A DNA stretch of 64,000 nucleotides, from the NCBI GenBank assembly GCA_963775295.1, contig CAVZIK010000006.1, positions 1,736,001-1,800,000 on the forward strand, given 5' to 3'. The notes under the pieces are model-generated. The model saw nothing but the letters and a program-made list of their open reading frames with translations, did not search any database and was not told where the DNA came from. This document shows, piece by piece, positions 25,020 through 34,130 of this stretch. Both the position numbers and the translations under genes were made by a program. This DNA is from JAMDEO01 sp963775295 (lineage in GTDB: Bacteria > Actinomycetota > Thermoleophilia > RBG-16-64-13). Position 1 is the stretch's first letter; every line of letters starts with the position of its first letter.

Positions 25020-26550
25020 TCCGGCTCATCGATGTTCTGTCGGACTGGCTCTCGATAGGCGCGGGCTCAGCCAGTTGAACTGCGAGGATGGCCAGGTCGT
25101 CCCGGAGTTTCCCGGCACAATGTTGCACGATCTCCGAGTAGAGGGCTCCGGGTAGGTCCGCGGCTTGGCAGCTTACGCTGGACGTGACGAGAGCCAGCAG
25201 CCTCTCCTCGCCGAAGAAGTCGGAGTCGACGCGGGCTTCCGTGAGGCCGTCCGTGTACAGTAGCAGCAGGTCTCCGGGGGACAAATATTTCACTCGATCC
25301 TCGTATGCGGCGTCGTCAAATACTCCTACCACCGGCGACGGGCATTCGAGAGTGCTCGCCTGTCCGGAACACCGCCGGATGATCGCCGGCGGGTGTCCCG
25401 CGTTGGAGTATCTCAACAGGCCGCTGGTCGGATCGAGCACGCCATAGAACGCGGTGACGAAACTCCTGGAGGTCCCATCGGAGCCTTGGAGCGCTTGGAT
25501 GGCGACCAGGTTGGTTTTCTTCAGGACCGCGCCGGGCGATTGACCCTCCATTGCGAAGGCCTTGATCGTGCTCTTGGAGACGGAGGTGAGCGCCGCGGCC
25601 TCCAGACCGTGGCCGGACACATCGCCCATCACCAGGCCCACGTTGCCACCCGGAAGCGCGAAAACATCGTAGAAATCACCGCCCACTCTCCCCGCGACGG
25701 TCGCCGGCTGGTAGAGATGGCCAAACCTCACCCCGGGCACCTTTCGTGGCACCGTGAGGAGGGTCTCTTGGAGCACATCGGCGATGTGGCGCTGCTGAGC
25801 TTCGCTGTCTCTCAGAATCTCTTCGCTGTGCTTGAGTTCACGGAACAGCAGAGAATAGGGACGAGCCAAGGCCGTCTCAATGACGGCCTTGTAGATCAAG
25901 TAGAACGCGACGAGTTTTAGAAGATGTCCCGCCAGATTGGGGGGACCGTAGGGCGAGACATACAGAGTGAACAGTAGTTCCGAAGCTACCGTGACCAGGA
26001 TGGATGAGGCGAGCAGGAGGAATACGCTTCGCTCGAAGGCAACCCTCTTGCGGTAGAGCATGAACAGCGCCAGCAGGAGGAGGGTGCAGATGACGTATTC
26101 GCTCATCACTTTGAAAGCGGTAAGGCTCGATCCCGCAACGAAAGCGACGGGGAACACCTTCCCGAAGACGAGGGTGACCAGCACGATCGCGAGGGTGCAG
26201 AACGAAGCCAGGTAGAGGCCAATGCGGCCCCGTCTACCAAGAACCAGGGGTGCCGCCAGAAATGCCCCCACCTGTAAGTACCGTCCCACAAGCCACAATT
26301 GGGTGGGCAAGTTCGTTCCGTATCCGCTGAAGACGTTGAGACCTGGGTAGGCGAGTGTATGAAGGATATCGACGATGGCGATAGGCAACAGTGCCATGCC
26401 CATCAGCAGAAGGTAGTTGTTCCTGAAATACCCCCGAGCGTTCCACGCAATGGAGAAGACGCCGCCCGCGACGGCGACGCCAAACACCTCTACCAGGCTG
26501 TGGAAGAGAACGTAGCTGTAGAGGCTGGTCAGGTAGATGCCGGCGAACAA
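25009..26550 (-). CDS. MASE3 membrane sensor fused to a PP2C/SpoIIE phosphatase
   Basis: About 513 residues. The first 230 residues hold seven hydrophobic helices with MASE3 features (LFHSLVEVFGV, DILHTLAYPGLNVF, LPTQLWLVGRYLQ). A short coiled linker (LKHSEEILRDSEAQQRH) leads to a PP2C/SpoIIE domain with metal-binding GGDFYDVF, VMGDVSGHGLEAA, YSNAGHPP, LLLYTDGLTEAR and RDDLAILAVQL. It likely dephosphorylates a STAS-type partner in response to a membrane signal. No standard start has a site: TTG 26550 has none, while a non-standard CTG at 26610 has GGAGGAG six bases upstream and would add 20 residues. Confidence 0.87.
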   Translation of the reverse strand: MFAGIYLTSLYSYVLFHSLVEVFGVAVAGGVFSIAWNARGYFRNNYLLLMGMALLPIAIVDILHTLAYPGLNVFSGYGTNLPTQLWLVGRYLQVGAFLAAPLVLGRRGRIGLYLASFCTLAIVLVTLVFGKVFPVAFVAGSSLTAFKVMSEYVICTLLLLALFMLYRKRVAFERSVFLLLASSILVTVASELLFTLYVSPYGPPNLAGHLLKLVAFYLIYKAVIETALARPYSLLFRELKHSEEILRDSEAQQRHIADVLQETLLTVPRKVPGVRFGHLYQPATVAGRVGGDFYDVFALPGGNVGLVMGDVSGHGLEAAALTSVSKSTIKAFAMEGQSPGAVLKKTNLVAIQALQGSDGTSRSFVTAFYGVLDPTSGLLRYSNAGHPPAIIRRCSGQASTLECPSPVVGVFDDAAYEDRVKYLSPGDLLLLYTDGLTEARVDSDFFGEERLLALVTSSVSCQAADLPGALYSEIVQHCAGKLRDDLAILAVQLAEPAPIESQSDRTSMSRISQ

Positions 26551-26652
26551 CGCGAGCCCGACGCCATAGCGCGCGAGCCCGGGCCCACTTGTATGCTCGA
26601 CCGAGGCCAGCTTGATCTCCTCCGTAACGACAACGGGTGCTGACTCAAGATA

Positions 26653-28695
26653 TCATCCTCGCTCGGCGGACGGGATCTCCCGATCCGGAGATACGACTCC
26701 CTCCGCCAGGCCTGCGGCGTCGGTGATGGCCTGGGAGCAGACCTGGCCGCGGCACACCCATGCAGCCACTTTGGAACCTTCGGGAGGCTCGCGACCTTCG
26801 AGGATCGCTATCGAAGAAGTTTCCCCCGCCTTCCGGGCGGCACACACCAGGGCCGGCAGGTAGAGCGAGGCGAGGACTGAGGTCATCGCCCTTGCCTCGG
26901 GGCTGTCCAGATCGCCGACAATGGCACTCTCAGTGATCCCGACGTCCGCAAGGTATTGGGCGCAGAGCCACTGACCGAACACGCTCGGCGCTCGCTCGGA
27001 AGGCGGCCCGGCGTGTTGCAGCGCCTCCACGGCCAGATCCCAGTACTTTCCCTCTCCGGTGAGGGCGGACATCTTGAGAAGCATCGTGGCGGCGAGCGAG
27101 TTGCCGCTCGGAGTGGGGCTGTCCTGAAGTGATCTCGGTCGCACTACGAGGGTCTCGTGCTCCTCGCTCGTGTCGTAGAAGCCGCCGCCTTCTCGGGCGA
27201 AGCCGGTCACGACGGTCTGGATGAGCCCGTGCGCCTGCTCGAACCAGCGCTCGTCGAAGGTGGCTTGGTAGAGGGCGAGAAATCCCTCGGCTAAGCAGGC
27301 GTAGTCCTCCAGGAAGCCCATACCCGTCCTCCGCCCATCCTTCCACGAGCGGCAGGTCTTGAACTGTGTGAGCATCTCGCGAGCGATGAACTCGCCCAGC
27401 GCGACAGCTGTCTCCCTGAACCGTTGTGAACCGAAGGCCCGGGCCGCGTCGGCGAACGCTGCCAGAGCCAGCCCGTTCCACGAGGCGAGGATCTTATCGT
27501 CGAGAGCGGGGCGGACCCTCAGTTCGCGGACGTCCAGAAGCCGCCGCCGGATGTCCTCGAGACTCTCCACCGCGGCGGGATCTTCCGGTGGGGCGGCCAT
27601 CCACAGGATGCTGTGACCCTCGAAGTTGCCGCCGGCGGTCAACCCAAAGGTCTCGCGAGCCAGATCCGCATCATCGGTCTCGAGGGTCCGTTCGACCTCA
27701 TCCAGGGTCCAGAGGAAGAATCTTCCTTCTTCTCCCTCGGAGTCGGCATCTTGAGAGCTGTAGAAGCCGCCATCCGGATGCCTCATTTCCGCGATGAGGT
27801 ATTCGAGTGTCTCTTCCGCTATTTGTCGATACAGGTCCCGTCCGAGCAGCTGCCAGGCGTGCGTGTAGCAGCGAGCCAACTGAGCGTTGTCATACAGCAT
27901 TTTTTCGAAGTGCGGCACCAACCATCGATCGTCCGTGGAATATCGGTGGAAGCCGCCTCTCAACTGGTCGTAAATGCCTCCGAAAGCCATAGCCTCCAGC
28001 GTCCTGTCCACCTCCGTACGGATATCCGGGGCGGGGCCAGGAGTCGAACTCAGCCACATCAACAGGTACTCGAGCACCATCGGTTGAGGGAACTTTGGCG
28101 CCTCTCCCCAGCCGCCGTGGACGGGATCGAAGGAACCGGCCAGGCTCCTGCGCGCCTCCTCATGCACCCCTTCAGTCCCGCGGGCCCAGTTCGACTGTTC
28201 CTGTGAAAGACTGGGCAACAGGCTCGAAGCCGCCTGCTCGATATCCTGCCGGCGGTTGTGCCAGGCGTCCGCCAAGGAGACGATCACCTGCCGGAATGAG
28301 GGCATTCCGAATCGCGCTGAATCGGGGAAATAGGTGCCGCCGAAAAAGGGAGTGCCGTCCGGCGTTAGCCAAACGTTGAGCGGCCAACCTCCGCGGCCGG
28401 TCATCGCGGTAACCGCCTGCATGTATACCGCGTCGAGGTCAGGACGTTCCTCTCTGTCGACCTTGACGCACACAAAGTGTTCGTTCAAGCGCGCGGCTGT
28501 TTCCGGGTCGGAGAACGACTCCCGTTCCATAACGTGGCACCAATGGCACGCCGAATAGCCGATGCTTACGAAGATCGGCTTGTCTTCCGTCTTCGCTTTC
28601 TGGAGGACCTCGGGTCCCCATGGATACCAATTGACGGGGTTATCCGCGTGCTGCAGCAGATAGGGGCTGGTCTCCGTCGCCAGATGATTCGACAT
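26653..28695 (-). CDS. DUF255 thioredoxin-domain / six-hairpin protein (YyaL-type)
   Basis: 680 residues. The N-terminal thioredoxin-like DUF255 domain shows ATETSPYLLQHADNPVNWYP and IGYSACHWCHVMERESF with the C-x-x-C redox pair. The remainder is an (alpha/alpha)6 glycosidase-like toroid with WNGLALAAFADAARAFG. It is homologous to bacterial YyaL and animal SPATA20; the substrate is unknown. ATG 28695 has GGGAGA just upstream. It follows the phosphatase gene in the same direction with a 100-base gap. Confidence 0.9.
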   Translation of the reverse strand: MSNHLATETSPYLLQHADNPVNWYPWGPEVLQKAKTEDKPIFVSIGYSACHWCHVMERESFSDPETAARLNEHFVCVKVDREERPDLDAVYMQAVTAMTGRGGWPLNVWLTPDGTPFFGGTYFPDSARFGMPSFRQVIVSLADAWHNRRQDIEQAASSLLPSLSQEQSNWARGTEGVHEEARRSLAGSFDPVHGGWGEAPKFPQPMVLEYLLMWLSSTPGPAPDIRTEVDRTLEAMAFGGIYDQLRGGFHRYSTDDRWLVPHFEKMLYDNAQLARCYTHAWQLLGRDLYRQIAEETLEYLIAEMRHPDGGFYSSQDADSEGEEGRFFLWTLDEVERTLETDDADLARETFGLTAGGNFEGHSILWMAAPPEDPAAVESLEDIRRRLLDVRELRVRPALDDKILASWNGLALAAFADAARAFGSQRFRETAVALGEFIAREMLTQFKTCRSWKDGRRTGMGFLEDYACLAEGFLALYQATFDERWFEQAHGLIQTVVTGFAREGGGFYDTSEEHETLVVRPRSLQDSPTPSGNSLAATMLLKMSALTGEGKYWDLAVEALQHAGPPSERAPSVFGQWLCAQYLADVGITESAIVGDLDSPEARAMTSVLASLYLPALVCAARKAGETSSIAILEGREPPEGSKVAAWVCRGQVCSQAITDAAGLAEGVVSPDREIPSAERG

Positions 28696-28839
28696 TGTCT
28701 CCCACCGTTCCGCGCCGGCCGGTTGTATCCCGACCTACCAGTAGTTTGCCTTAGTTGTCTTCCCGCTTGACTGTGTTTGTATACAATGAAAGGAGAGATA
28801 GGGTACTTAGTGCGCCTACCGGCGCATAGGGAGGCATGG

Positions 28840-28986
28840 ATGCCTAGGTTCGTGGGCAAGAGGCCACATGGTCTCTGGTTGGACGTGATCGCCGTTGTGA
28901 TTCTGGCTGTCGTCATAGTGGTTGTGCTCCAAATTACGGGAACGTTCCACATCTTCGGTGCCGCGCCCCGGGTTGTTCCGGCGTAA
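28840..28986 (+). CDS. Small single-helix membrane protein
   Basis: 48 residues, starting MPRFVGKRPHGLWLDVIAV. A basic N-terminus precedes one hydrophobic helix (VIAVVILAVVIVVVLQI), with a short outside tail ending APRVVPA. AGGGAGG at 28828-28834 is five bases before ATG 28840, which decides the start; the frame is open earlier but without a site. A TATACAAT stretch near 28780 may belong to the promoter. It leads directly into the PRC-barrel gene. No family recognised. Confidence 0.6.
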   Translation: MPRFVGKRPHGLWLDVIAVVILAVVIVVVLQITGTFHIFGAAPRVVPA

Positions 28987-29007
28987 ATCGCGAGTGGGGG
29001 TTGCAGA

Positions 29008-29541
29008 ATGATCAGAGCGGGCGAGATCGTCGGTAGGCCGGTTATCGTGCGCGAAGGCGGGCGGGAGGCGGGTAGGATCAAGGACGTAGTCGTCGACCAA
29101 GCGGGCAAGCGGGTTCTGGGTTTTGTGATCTCAGAAGGGTTTCTGCGAGCCACCCGAGTTGCTCCTTGGGGCGGACTTCTGGCGATCGGCCCCGACTCGG
29201 TGATTCTGGGAGGGGCGCGCAGCGTCGTCTCCGCCGGCGAAGCGCCTGATATCAAGGCCGTGCTCGACGGGGACACCAACATTCGCGGCCTTCGACTTCA
29301 GACCACCGGCGGAAAAGACCTGGGCAAGGTGGAAGACTTCCATTTCGACGAGCAGACGGGGCAAGTCGAAGGATACGAACTGTCGGGAGGGATACTCCCC
29401 GACACGATGGGAGGCCGGACCTTCCTCCCGACGCCGCAGTCCATAGAATTGGGCACGGACGTGGCTCTCGTCACCCCTGAGGTGGAGGCCACCATCCGGG
29501 AGCAGTTGGGTAGGCGAATCTTCGGCAAGTCGGAGTCGTGA
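29008..29541 (+). CDS. Double PRC-barrel domain protein
   Basis: 177 residues with two PRC-barrel repeats. The first (GEIVGRPVIVREGGREAGRI, then DVVVDQAGKRVLGFV) and the second (IRGLRLQTTGGKDLGKVEDF, then DEQTGQVEGYELSGG) both show the 'G..v.....+.+G.v.d...d.....v' pattern. No membrane segment. PRC-barrel proteins bind partners in photosynthesis, RNA metabolism or envelope stress. It sits between two membrane-protein genes (21-base and 3-base gaps), so a membrane-associated adaptor role is plausible. Confidence 0.82.
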   Translation: MIRAGEIVGRPVIVREGGREAGRIKDVVVDQAGKRVLGFVISEGFLRATRVAPWGGLLAIGPDSVILGGARSVVSAGEAPDIKAVLDGDTNIRGLRLQTTGGKDLGKVEDFHFDEQTGQVEGYELSGGILPDTMGGRTFLPTPQSIELGTDVALVTPEVEATIREQLGRRIFGKSES

Positions 29542-29544
29542 GTC

Positions 29545-30501
29545 ATGTCGACTTCCATCAAGAAGGCAATCACCTTCCTCGCCTGCTTCGCCGTAATCAT
29601 GGCGGGGAGTTGGCTGGTCTCGGCACCCAGTATCGCGACGGCCGACGATGGCACCAGGTCCTCGCCTTCGCAGAAATTGGTCCTCTTTGAGGACGTGACT
29701 GTCGGTCCCAATGAGGTCTGGGACAACGTCGTGGTAGTGGGCGGGGACGTCCTTGTACAGGGCACGGTCAACAAGGTCCTGGCCGTTGTCGGCGGAAATC
29801 TGACGATCGGACCGCACGCCAGCATCGGAGCTGGTATCAGCCCCGACGATGCCGCGATCGTGTCCGTATTCGGTAATGTCTACAGGGAGGGTGGCGGAGC
29901 CGTCTATGGCCGGACGGTCGACGTGGCCGGCAGCATTTCCAACGAGGCGCATGCCGCCTTCGTCGATCCGATCCTGAGGACGTGGCGGGTCGGCGCAGTG
30001 GTGAGTTGGGGCTTGTCGAGCATTCTTCTGCTCCTTGCGGCTTTGGTTGCCGCGGCCGTGGCGCCTCGTCAAGTGGCCGTCGTCCGGGATCGAGTGCGGA
30101 ACCATTTTCTTTCATCACTTGGCTGGGGGGCTCTGGGGGCAGTCGTCGTCGTTCCCATCGTTACCGTTCTACTCATTGTTACGATCGTCGGAGTGGTTAT
30201 CGCCGTGCCCTGGCTCGTTGTGGGATTACCGCTTATTTCCCTGTTCGGGCTTGCGGCCGTTGGCGCCGCGATCGGACGGATGGTACTTCGACCTCGGGCC
30301 GACGGGCGCGAAAGCGTTGTCGCCGCTGCGGTATTGGGTCTGCTGATCGCGACGATGGTCCGCTGGATTCCCGTTGTGGGAGCCGCGGTTCTCGTCCTTC
30401 TATGGCTCGCCGGGTTCGGCGCCACCTACATGGCAATCTGGAGCTGGATCAGGACTCGGCATCAGAGGAGTCAGCCGAAGCCGGAAAGTCCCAATTTCTG
30501 A
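29545..30501 (+). CDS. Secreted/membrane protein with bactofilin-like beta domain and four helices
   Basis: 318 residues. An N-terminal signal (ITFLACFAVIMAGSWLVS) is followed by a repetitive segment with hydrophobic alternation (VWDNVVVVGGDVLVQGTVN, then VVGGNLTIGPHASIGAG), as in polymer-forming bactofilin-like beta-helices. Four C-terminal membrane helices follow (from about residue 150). Such 'beta-helix plus membrane' proteins are widespread but uncharacterised; an envelope-organising role is inferred. It begins 3 bases after the PRC-barrel gene. Confidence 0.72.
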   Translation: MSTSIKKAITFLACFAVIMAGSWLVSAPSIATADDGTRSSPSQKLVLFEDVTVGPNEVWDNVVVVGGDVLVQGTVNKVLAVVGGNLTIGPHASIGAGISPDDAAIVSVFGNVYREGGGAVYGRTVDVAGSISNEAHAAFVDPILRTWRVGAVVSWGLSSILLLLAALVAAAVAPRQVAVVRDRVRNHFLSSLGWGALGAVVVVPIVTVLLIVTIVGVVIAVPWLVVGLPLISLFGLAAVGAAIGRMVLRPRADGRESVVAAAVLGLLIATMVRWIPVVGAAVLVLLWLAGFGATYMAIWSWIRTRHQRSQPKPESPNF

Positions 30502-30670
30502 CGAGAAGGGGCAGGAAGAGGGCGCGTACTCAGACATTCGCTGATCGACTCGCTCGCCGCGGGCGCGATTGCTCCAGGTACGTCCTCTTTCGTTCGAGGC
30601 AAAGATGGCCCAGTACTACCATGAGTCCCTCGCCAGCCTCGGTGCTGGGCGCTTTCCGAACTGCCGCAGG

Positions 30671-32299
30671 CTACGAGGCCGGGTTCAGCATGCCATAGAG
30701 GTTCCAAAGTATCTGGGCGCACTCGGCCCGAGTGGCGTTGCCTGTGGTGTTCCAGCCCGCCAAGGTGCCGCTGGGGCCCACTATGCCGTCGAGTAAGTGA
30801 TTGTATTCGGCCAGCTGGATATTTTGGCCGTGCTGCGGATCGGTCGACGGGAGCACGCCCTTGTATCCGGTAGGTGGAGGTTTAAGGACCTGGCTGCCGG
30901 CCCTCACGACCATGGTGATGATCTGTTGCCGGGTGATGTTGTTGAGGGGGCGGAAAGTCCCGTCGGGATACCCTTCAGTCAGACCCGTGAGCGCGGCCAA
31001 AGCTACATAATGGTAGGCATAGAGTTGACCGGCGACCGTAAGGATCGAGGAAGAATCGACGAAATTGTAGGCATCGTTGAGGGTGGGTGTCAGCCCCTTG
31101 GTGAGGACGATCATCTTGGCGAACTGCTGTCGGGTGACCAGGTCATTAGGGCCAAAGTACCCGCTCGTATAGCCGCTGATGATCTCTTTGGCAGCCATTC
31201 CCTCGATTGCGGCGTAATTAGGGTTGGTCTTGAGAACGTCCGGGAACGTAGTAGCGTCTTCGGGACTGACAGCGGTGTAGAGCCCTTTGGTGCCGTACCA
31301 GACCACGGTGGTTCCGTCGACGTCGGCCGAATGGACGCTGTCTCCTTGCTGCGCAAGCACTACGTTGGTATCGGTGGTAAGGTCGCGCACCACGATCGAC
31401 GATGGTTGCGACGTCTCCCAGGCGACTAGGTCTCCCTCGATGGCGGGCCGGAGATTCCCCGCCACGTTGTTGGTGAGAGCTGTGGTCGTGCCCGAGGCGA
31501 TATCGTACAGGATGATCTGGTAGGTGAGTCCCGGATTTGGAGCACCTTGGCTCCAAGCATCTCCTTGGCTCCACACTATCCTGCCGTTGTCGATACGGGG
31601 GTTCTCATTGTCCTTGCTGCTGTCGGTGAGCGCCTTGGTCTCCCCCGTGGCGATGTTGTACAGCATGACTTGCGAGGACACCTTGCCGCCCGCCACGACT
31701 CCCTTGACCGCGACGACGTAATCACCCCAGATGTCTGGGTCGCGGTACGTGCCGCCGGAGAGGATCATTCCCGAGGTGCCGATGCCCACGTCATAGAGAT
31801 AGATGCCCGGCTTCGCGCTCGATCCGACCATGGTCTTCTGCCACACGACGCGGTCGGCCTGGATGCGTGGGTTCCAATCGTTTGCGTCGCCGGCCGAGGT
31901 GTTGTAAGTGATCTGCGTAAGCAAGCCGTTGTTCAGCTCGTACATGAAGATGTCATCGTAGGCTCCGGGCTTCCCTCCTTGGAACACCACCGTTGAGCCA
32001 TCGATGCAGGGATTGTAGTAGTTGCCCGGAAGACCTGCCGAGACCTCGATGTTCTTGGCCGTAGGCAGGGTGTAGACATAGGTGCGAGAACTGGGTGTCT
32101 TGTCCGCCCCCGTCCAAGCGATCACGCTGTTGTCGGCGGAGATCGCGGATGGGACTCGCCCCTGCACGGGCGTTGTGATGGTCCTCACCTGCCAGGTCCC
32201 GCTCGATGAGTCGGCAGCCAAGCCTGAGGAACTCAAACCGAGCGTAAGGACGATCGCCAGGCTCACAATCACCGCCAGGACGAACTTGTTCTTTATCAC
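30671..32299 (-). CDS. S-layer-homology (SLH) protein with beta-propeller ectodomain
   Basis: 542 residues. Signal peptide after basic KNKF (VLAVIVSLAIVLTLGLSSSGLAA), then a TolB-like beta-propeller with repeated blades (for example NPRIDNGRIVWSQGD, RPAIEGDLVAWETS). Three C-terminal SLH repeats follow: AAKEIISGYTSGYFGPNDLV with TRQQFAKMI; ALTGLTEGYPDGTFRPLNNI with TRQQIITMV; and a weaker NHLLDGIVG...TRAECAQIL. SLH domains anchor proteins to secondary cell-wall polymer, which implies a monoderm-type or SLH-binding envelope. GTG 32299 has GGGGGTG upstream. A promoter candidate lies at 32345-32374. Confidence 0.85.
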   Translation of the reverse strand: MIKNKFVLAVIVSLAIVLTLGLSSSGLAADSSSGTWQVRTITTPVQGRVPSAISADNSVIAWTGADKTPSSRTYVYTLPTAKNIEVSAGLPGNYYNPCIDGSTVVFQGGKPGAYDDIFMYELNNGLLTQITYNTSAGDANDWNPRIQADRVVWQKTMVGSSAKPGIYLYDVGIGTSGMILSGGTYRDPDIWGDYVVAVKGVVAGGKVSSQVMLYNIATGETKALTDSSKDNENPRIDNGRIVWSQGDAWSQGAPNPGLTYQIILYDIASGTTTALTNNVAGNLRPAIEGDLVAWETSQPSSIVVRDLTTDTNVVLAQQGDSVHSADVDGTTVVWYGTKGLYTAVSPEDATTFPDVLKTNPNYAAIEGMAAKEIISGYTSGYFGPNDLVTRQQFAKMIVLTKGLTPTLNDAYNFVDSSSILTVAGQLYAYHYVALAALTGLTEGYPDGTFRPLNNITRQQIITMVVRAGSQVLKPPPTGYKGVLPSTDPQHGQNIQLAEYNHLLDGIVGPSGTLAGWNTTGNATRAECAQILWNLYGMLNPAS

Positions 32300-32344
32300 C
32301 GCACACCCCCAAAACCGTTGCCGGTTGATTTTCTCATGATCTCC

Positions 32345-32374
32345 ATTGTCCCGCCCATGCGCTTCCCGGGTCAA
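32345..32374 (-). promoter_or_regulatory. Candidate sigma-70-type promoter for the SLH gene
   Basis: Reading on the minus strand, TTGACC (32374-32369) and GACAAT (32350-32345) are separated by 18 bases. Transcription would start about 40 bases before the GTG of the SLH gene. The -35 matches well and the -10 moderately. Confidence 0.45.
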
Positions 32375-32399
32375 TAGCTGGATGTCTACAACGTAAGTC

Positions 32400-34025
32400 C
32401 TAAACCGCAGCCAGAAGGACGGGGGTTTCGTTCGACGCAACGACAACGTTTCTGCCCAGTGCTTTGGCCCGGTAAAGAGCCCGATCGGCACGCTCGTACA
32501 CGGAGTCGAGCGTCTCCGAATTTCCGAAACTGCCGACTTGAAGTTGCGCCACTCCCACACTTATGGTGACCGAGACCCCATCGTTCCTGTCGTCCTGATC
32601 GGAAACGACCCTGAGGGATTCGACGGCCTCCCGTAGCCGATCGGCCGCTTCCATAGCTACATCCAGGTCAGTTTCGGGCAGCAGCACCGCAAATTCTTCT
32701 CCTCCCACGCGTCCGATGACGTCGCTTGAGCGCAGTTCGCGACGGCAGGCCTGGGCAAGGTCGCGGAGAAGTCTGTCGCCAGCCCTATGGCCGTGTGCGT
32801 CGTTCACCTGCTTGAAGTGATCGATGTCGAAGAGCAGAAGAGAAACCGGTTTGCGGTAGCGGTGAGCGCGGTCGATCTCCTTGGTGGTCTGCTCGAAGAA
32901 GTGTCGGCGGTTCGGCAGCCCCGTGAGGTCGTCCTTGTTGGCCAGTTCGCGCGCCTGCTCGAAAAGCCTTACTCGCTCGGTCATGTCGTGCATGATGACC
33001 GTCGCGCCCAGCGGCTCCCCCCGGTGGCTGGTAACCCGGGAAGAACTCAACGCGAAGTACCGCGCGATCCCGTCGTGCTTGATGACCATGTCGCGGCGAG
33101 ATGCCGCGCCGACCGGATCTCCGTCGGGGGTGGCAAGGACCTCGAGAAGCACCGGGTAGGGTGCGAGCACCTCACCCGCGGCCCGTCCGAAGACGTCATT
33201 GCGACGAAGACCGATGATGCGCTCCGCGGAACCGTTCAACTCGAGAATTCTTTCCTCGCGATCCACGACCAGCACGCCGTCGGTGAGATTTTCGATGACG
33301 CGGTCATGCGCCAGCGGGATGATGCTGAAGAGGCGCCAGCGAAACAGGCCGACGCCCATGAGCAGTCCGGAGAGCCCAGAGAGGGCGACGGTGAGGTTGT
33401 AGTCTTTCCAAACGGAGAAACCGAGCACATAGAAGCCGGAGCCCAGGAGAGGCACCAACAGGGCGAAGAATAGAAGGGCGAACTGGCGCCGGTAAAAACG
33501 TTTGGCTTGGATGGTCGCTCGTGCAAGAAGAAACAGAACCGCCGCGTTGAGTAGAGCCGTCTCGGGTAGTAACACCCATGTGTACCAGGCGCCGTAGTCG
33601 GCATGAAGAATGGGGAAGGGGGCCTCCCCGGAAATGATTGACGGAACGCCCCGGAATAGATGCCCGGGATTGGTGAAGGCCATGATGATGGTTGCGCCCG
33701 CGACGAGCCAGAGGACTGCCGTTATCATCCTGGGGATCTTCCCGAGGTCCAAGTATCGGCGGATCATCTCCCACCAGCAGACTGAGACGGTCGCTACGCC
33801 CAGAAACTCGATGTTGGCGAAAAAGATCTTTCCCTGGACGTCTAGGGACATGATTTCGAAGCAGTATCCGACGGCCCAGACGGTAAGGGCGATCAGGGTG
33901 GTCGCGAACCAGCGTCCCACAGGATCGCGGCGATTGTTCCACGCCACGTGGAGGAGCGAGGCCAAAACGACGGCTGCACCCGCGAAGGGCAGAATCTGCG
34001 GCGTGAATCGGAAATCCATAGGCAT
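32400..34025 (-). CDS. 7TM-PAS-GGDEF diguanylate cyclase
   Basis: 541 residues. Seven hydrophobic helices of the histidine-kinase N-terminal 7TM type occupy about residues 1-225. A PAS domain follows (about 230-350; VIENLTDGVLVVDREERILEL). The GGDEF domain has DDLTGLPNRRHFFEQ, LLFDIDHFKQVNDAHGH and the active-site GGEEF. It should make cyclic di-GMP in response to a ligand or redox signal. The start at ATG 34025 (a second ATG at 34019) lacks a clear Shine-Dalgarno; the longer upstream frame is not protein-like. It is divergent from the pirin gene across 105 bases. Confidence 0.88.
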   Translation of the reverse strand: MPMDFRFTPQILPFAGAAVVLASLLHVAWNNRRDPVGRWFATTLIALTVWAVGYCFEIMSLDVQGKIFFANIEFLGVATVSVCWWEMIRRYLDLGKIPRMITAVLWLVAGATIIMAFTNPGHLFRGVPSIISGEAPFPILHADYGAWYTWVLLPETALLNAAVLFLLARATIQAKRFYRRQFALLFFALLVPLLGSGFYVLGFSVWKDYNLTVALSGLSGLLMGVGLFRWRLFSIIPLAHDRVIENLTDGVLVVDREERILELNGSAERIIGLRRNDVFGRAAGEVLAPYPVLLEVLATPDGDPVGAASRRDMVIKHDGIARYFALSSSRVTSHRGEPLGATVIMHDMTERVRLFEQARELANKDDLTGLPNRRHFFEQTTKEIDRAHRYRKPVSLLLFDIDHFKQVNDAHGHRAGDRLLRDLAQACRRELRSSDVIGRVGGEEFAVLLPETDLDVAMEAADRLREAVESLRVVSDQDDRNDGVSVTISVGVAQLQVGSFGNSETLDSVYERADRALYRAKALGRNVVVASNETPVLLAAV

Positions 34026-34130
34026 CAACCGGGGGTGTCTGGTCGTTTGCGATCCTCTAGGGATAGTTCGGAAAGCAAGGCAGGTTTCTTGAGCGCGTAG
34101 GTCCACAGAAGGATCGGGAAGGGGATTGAA

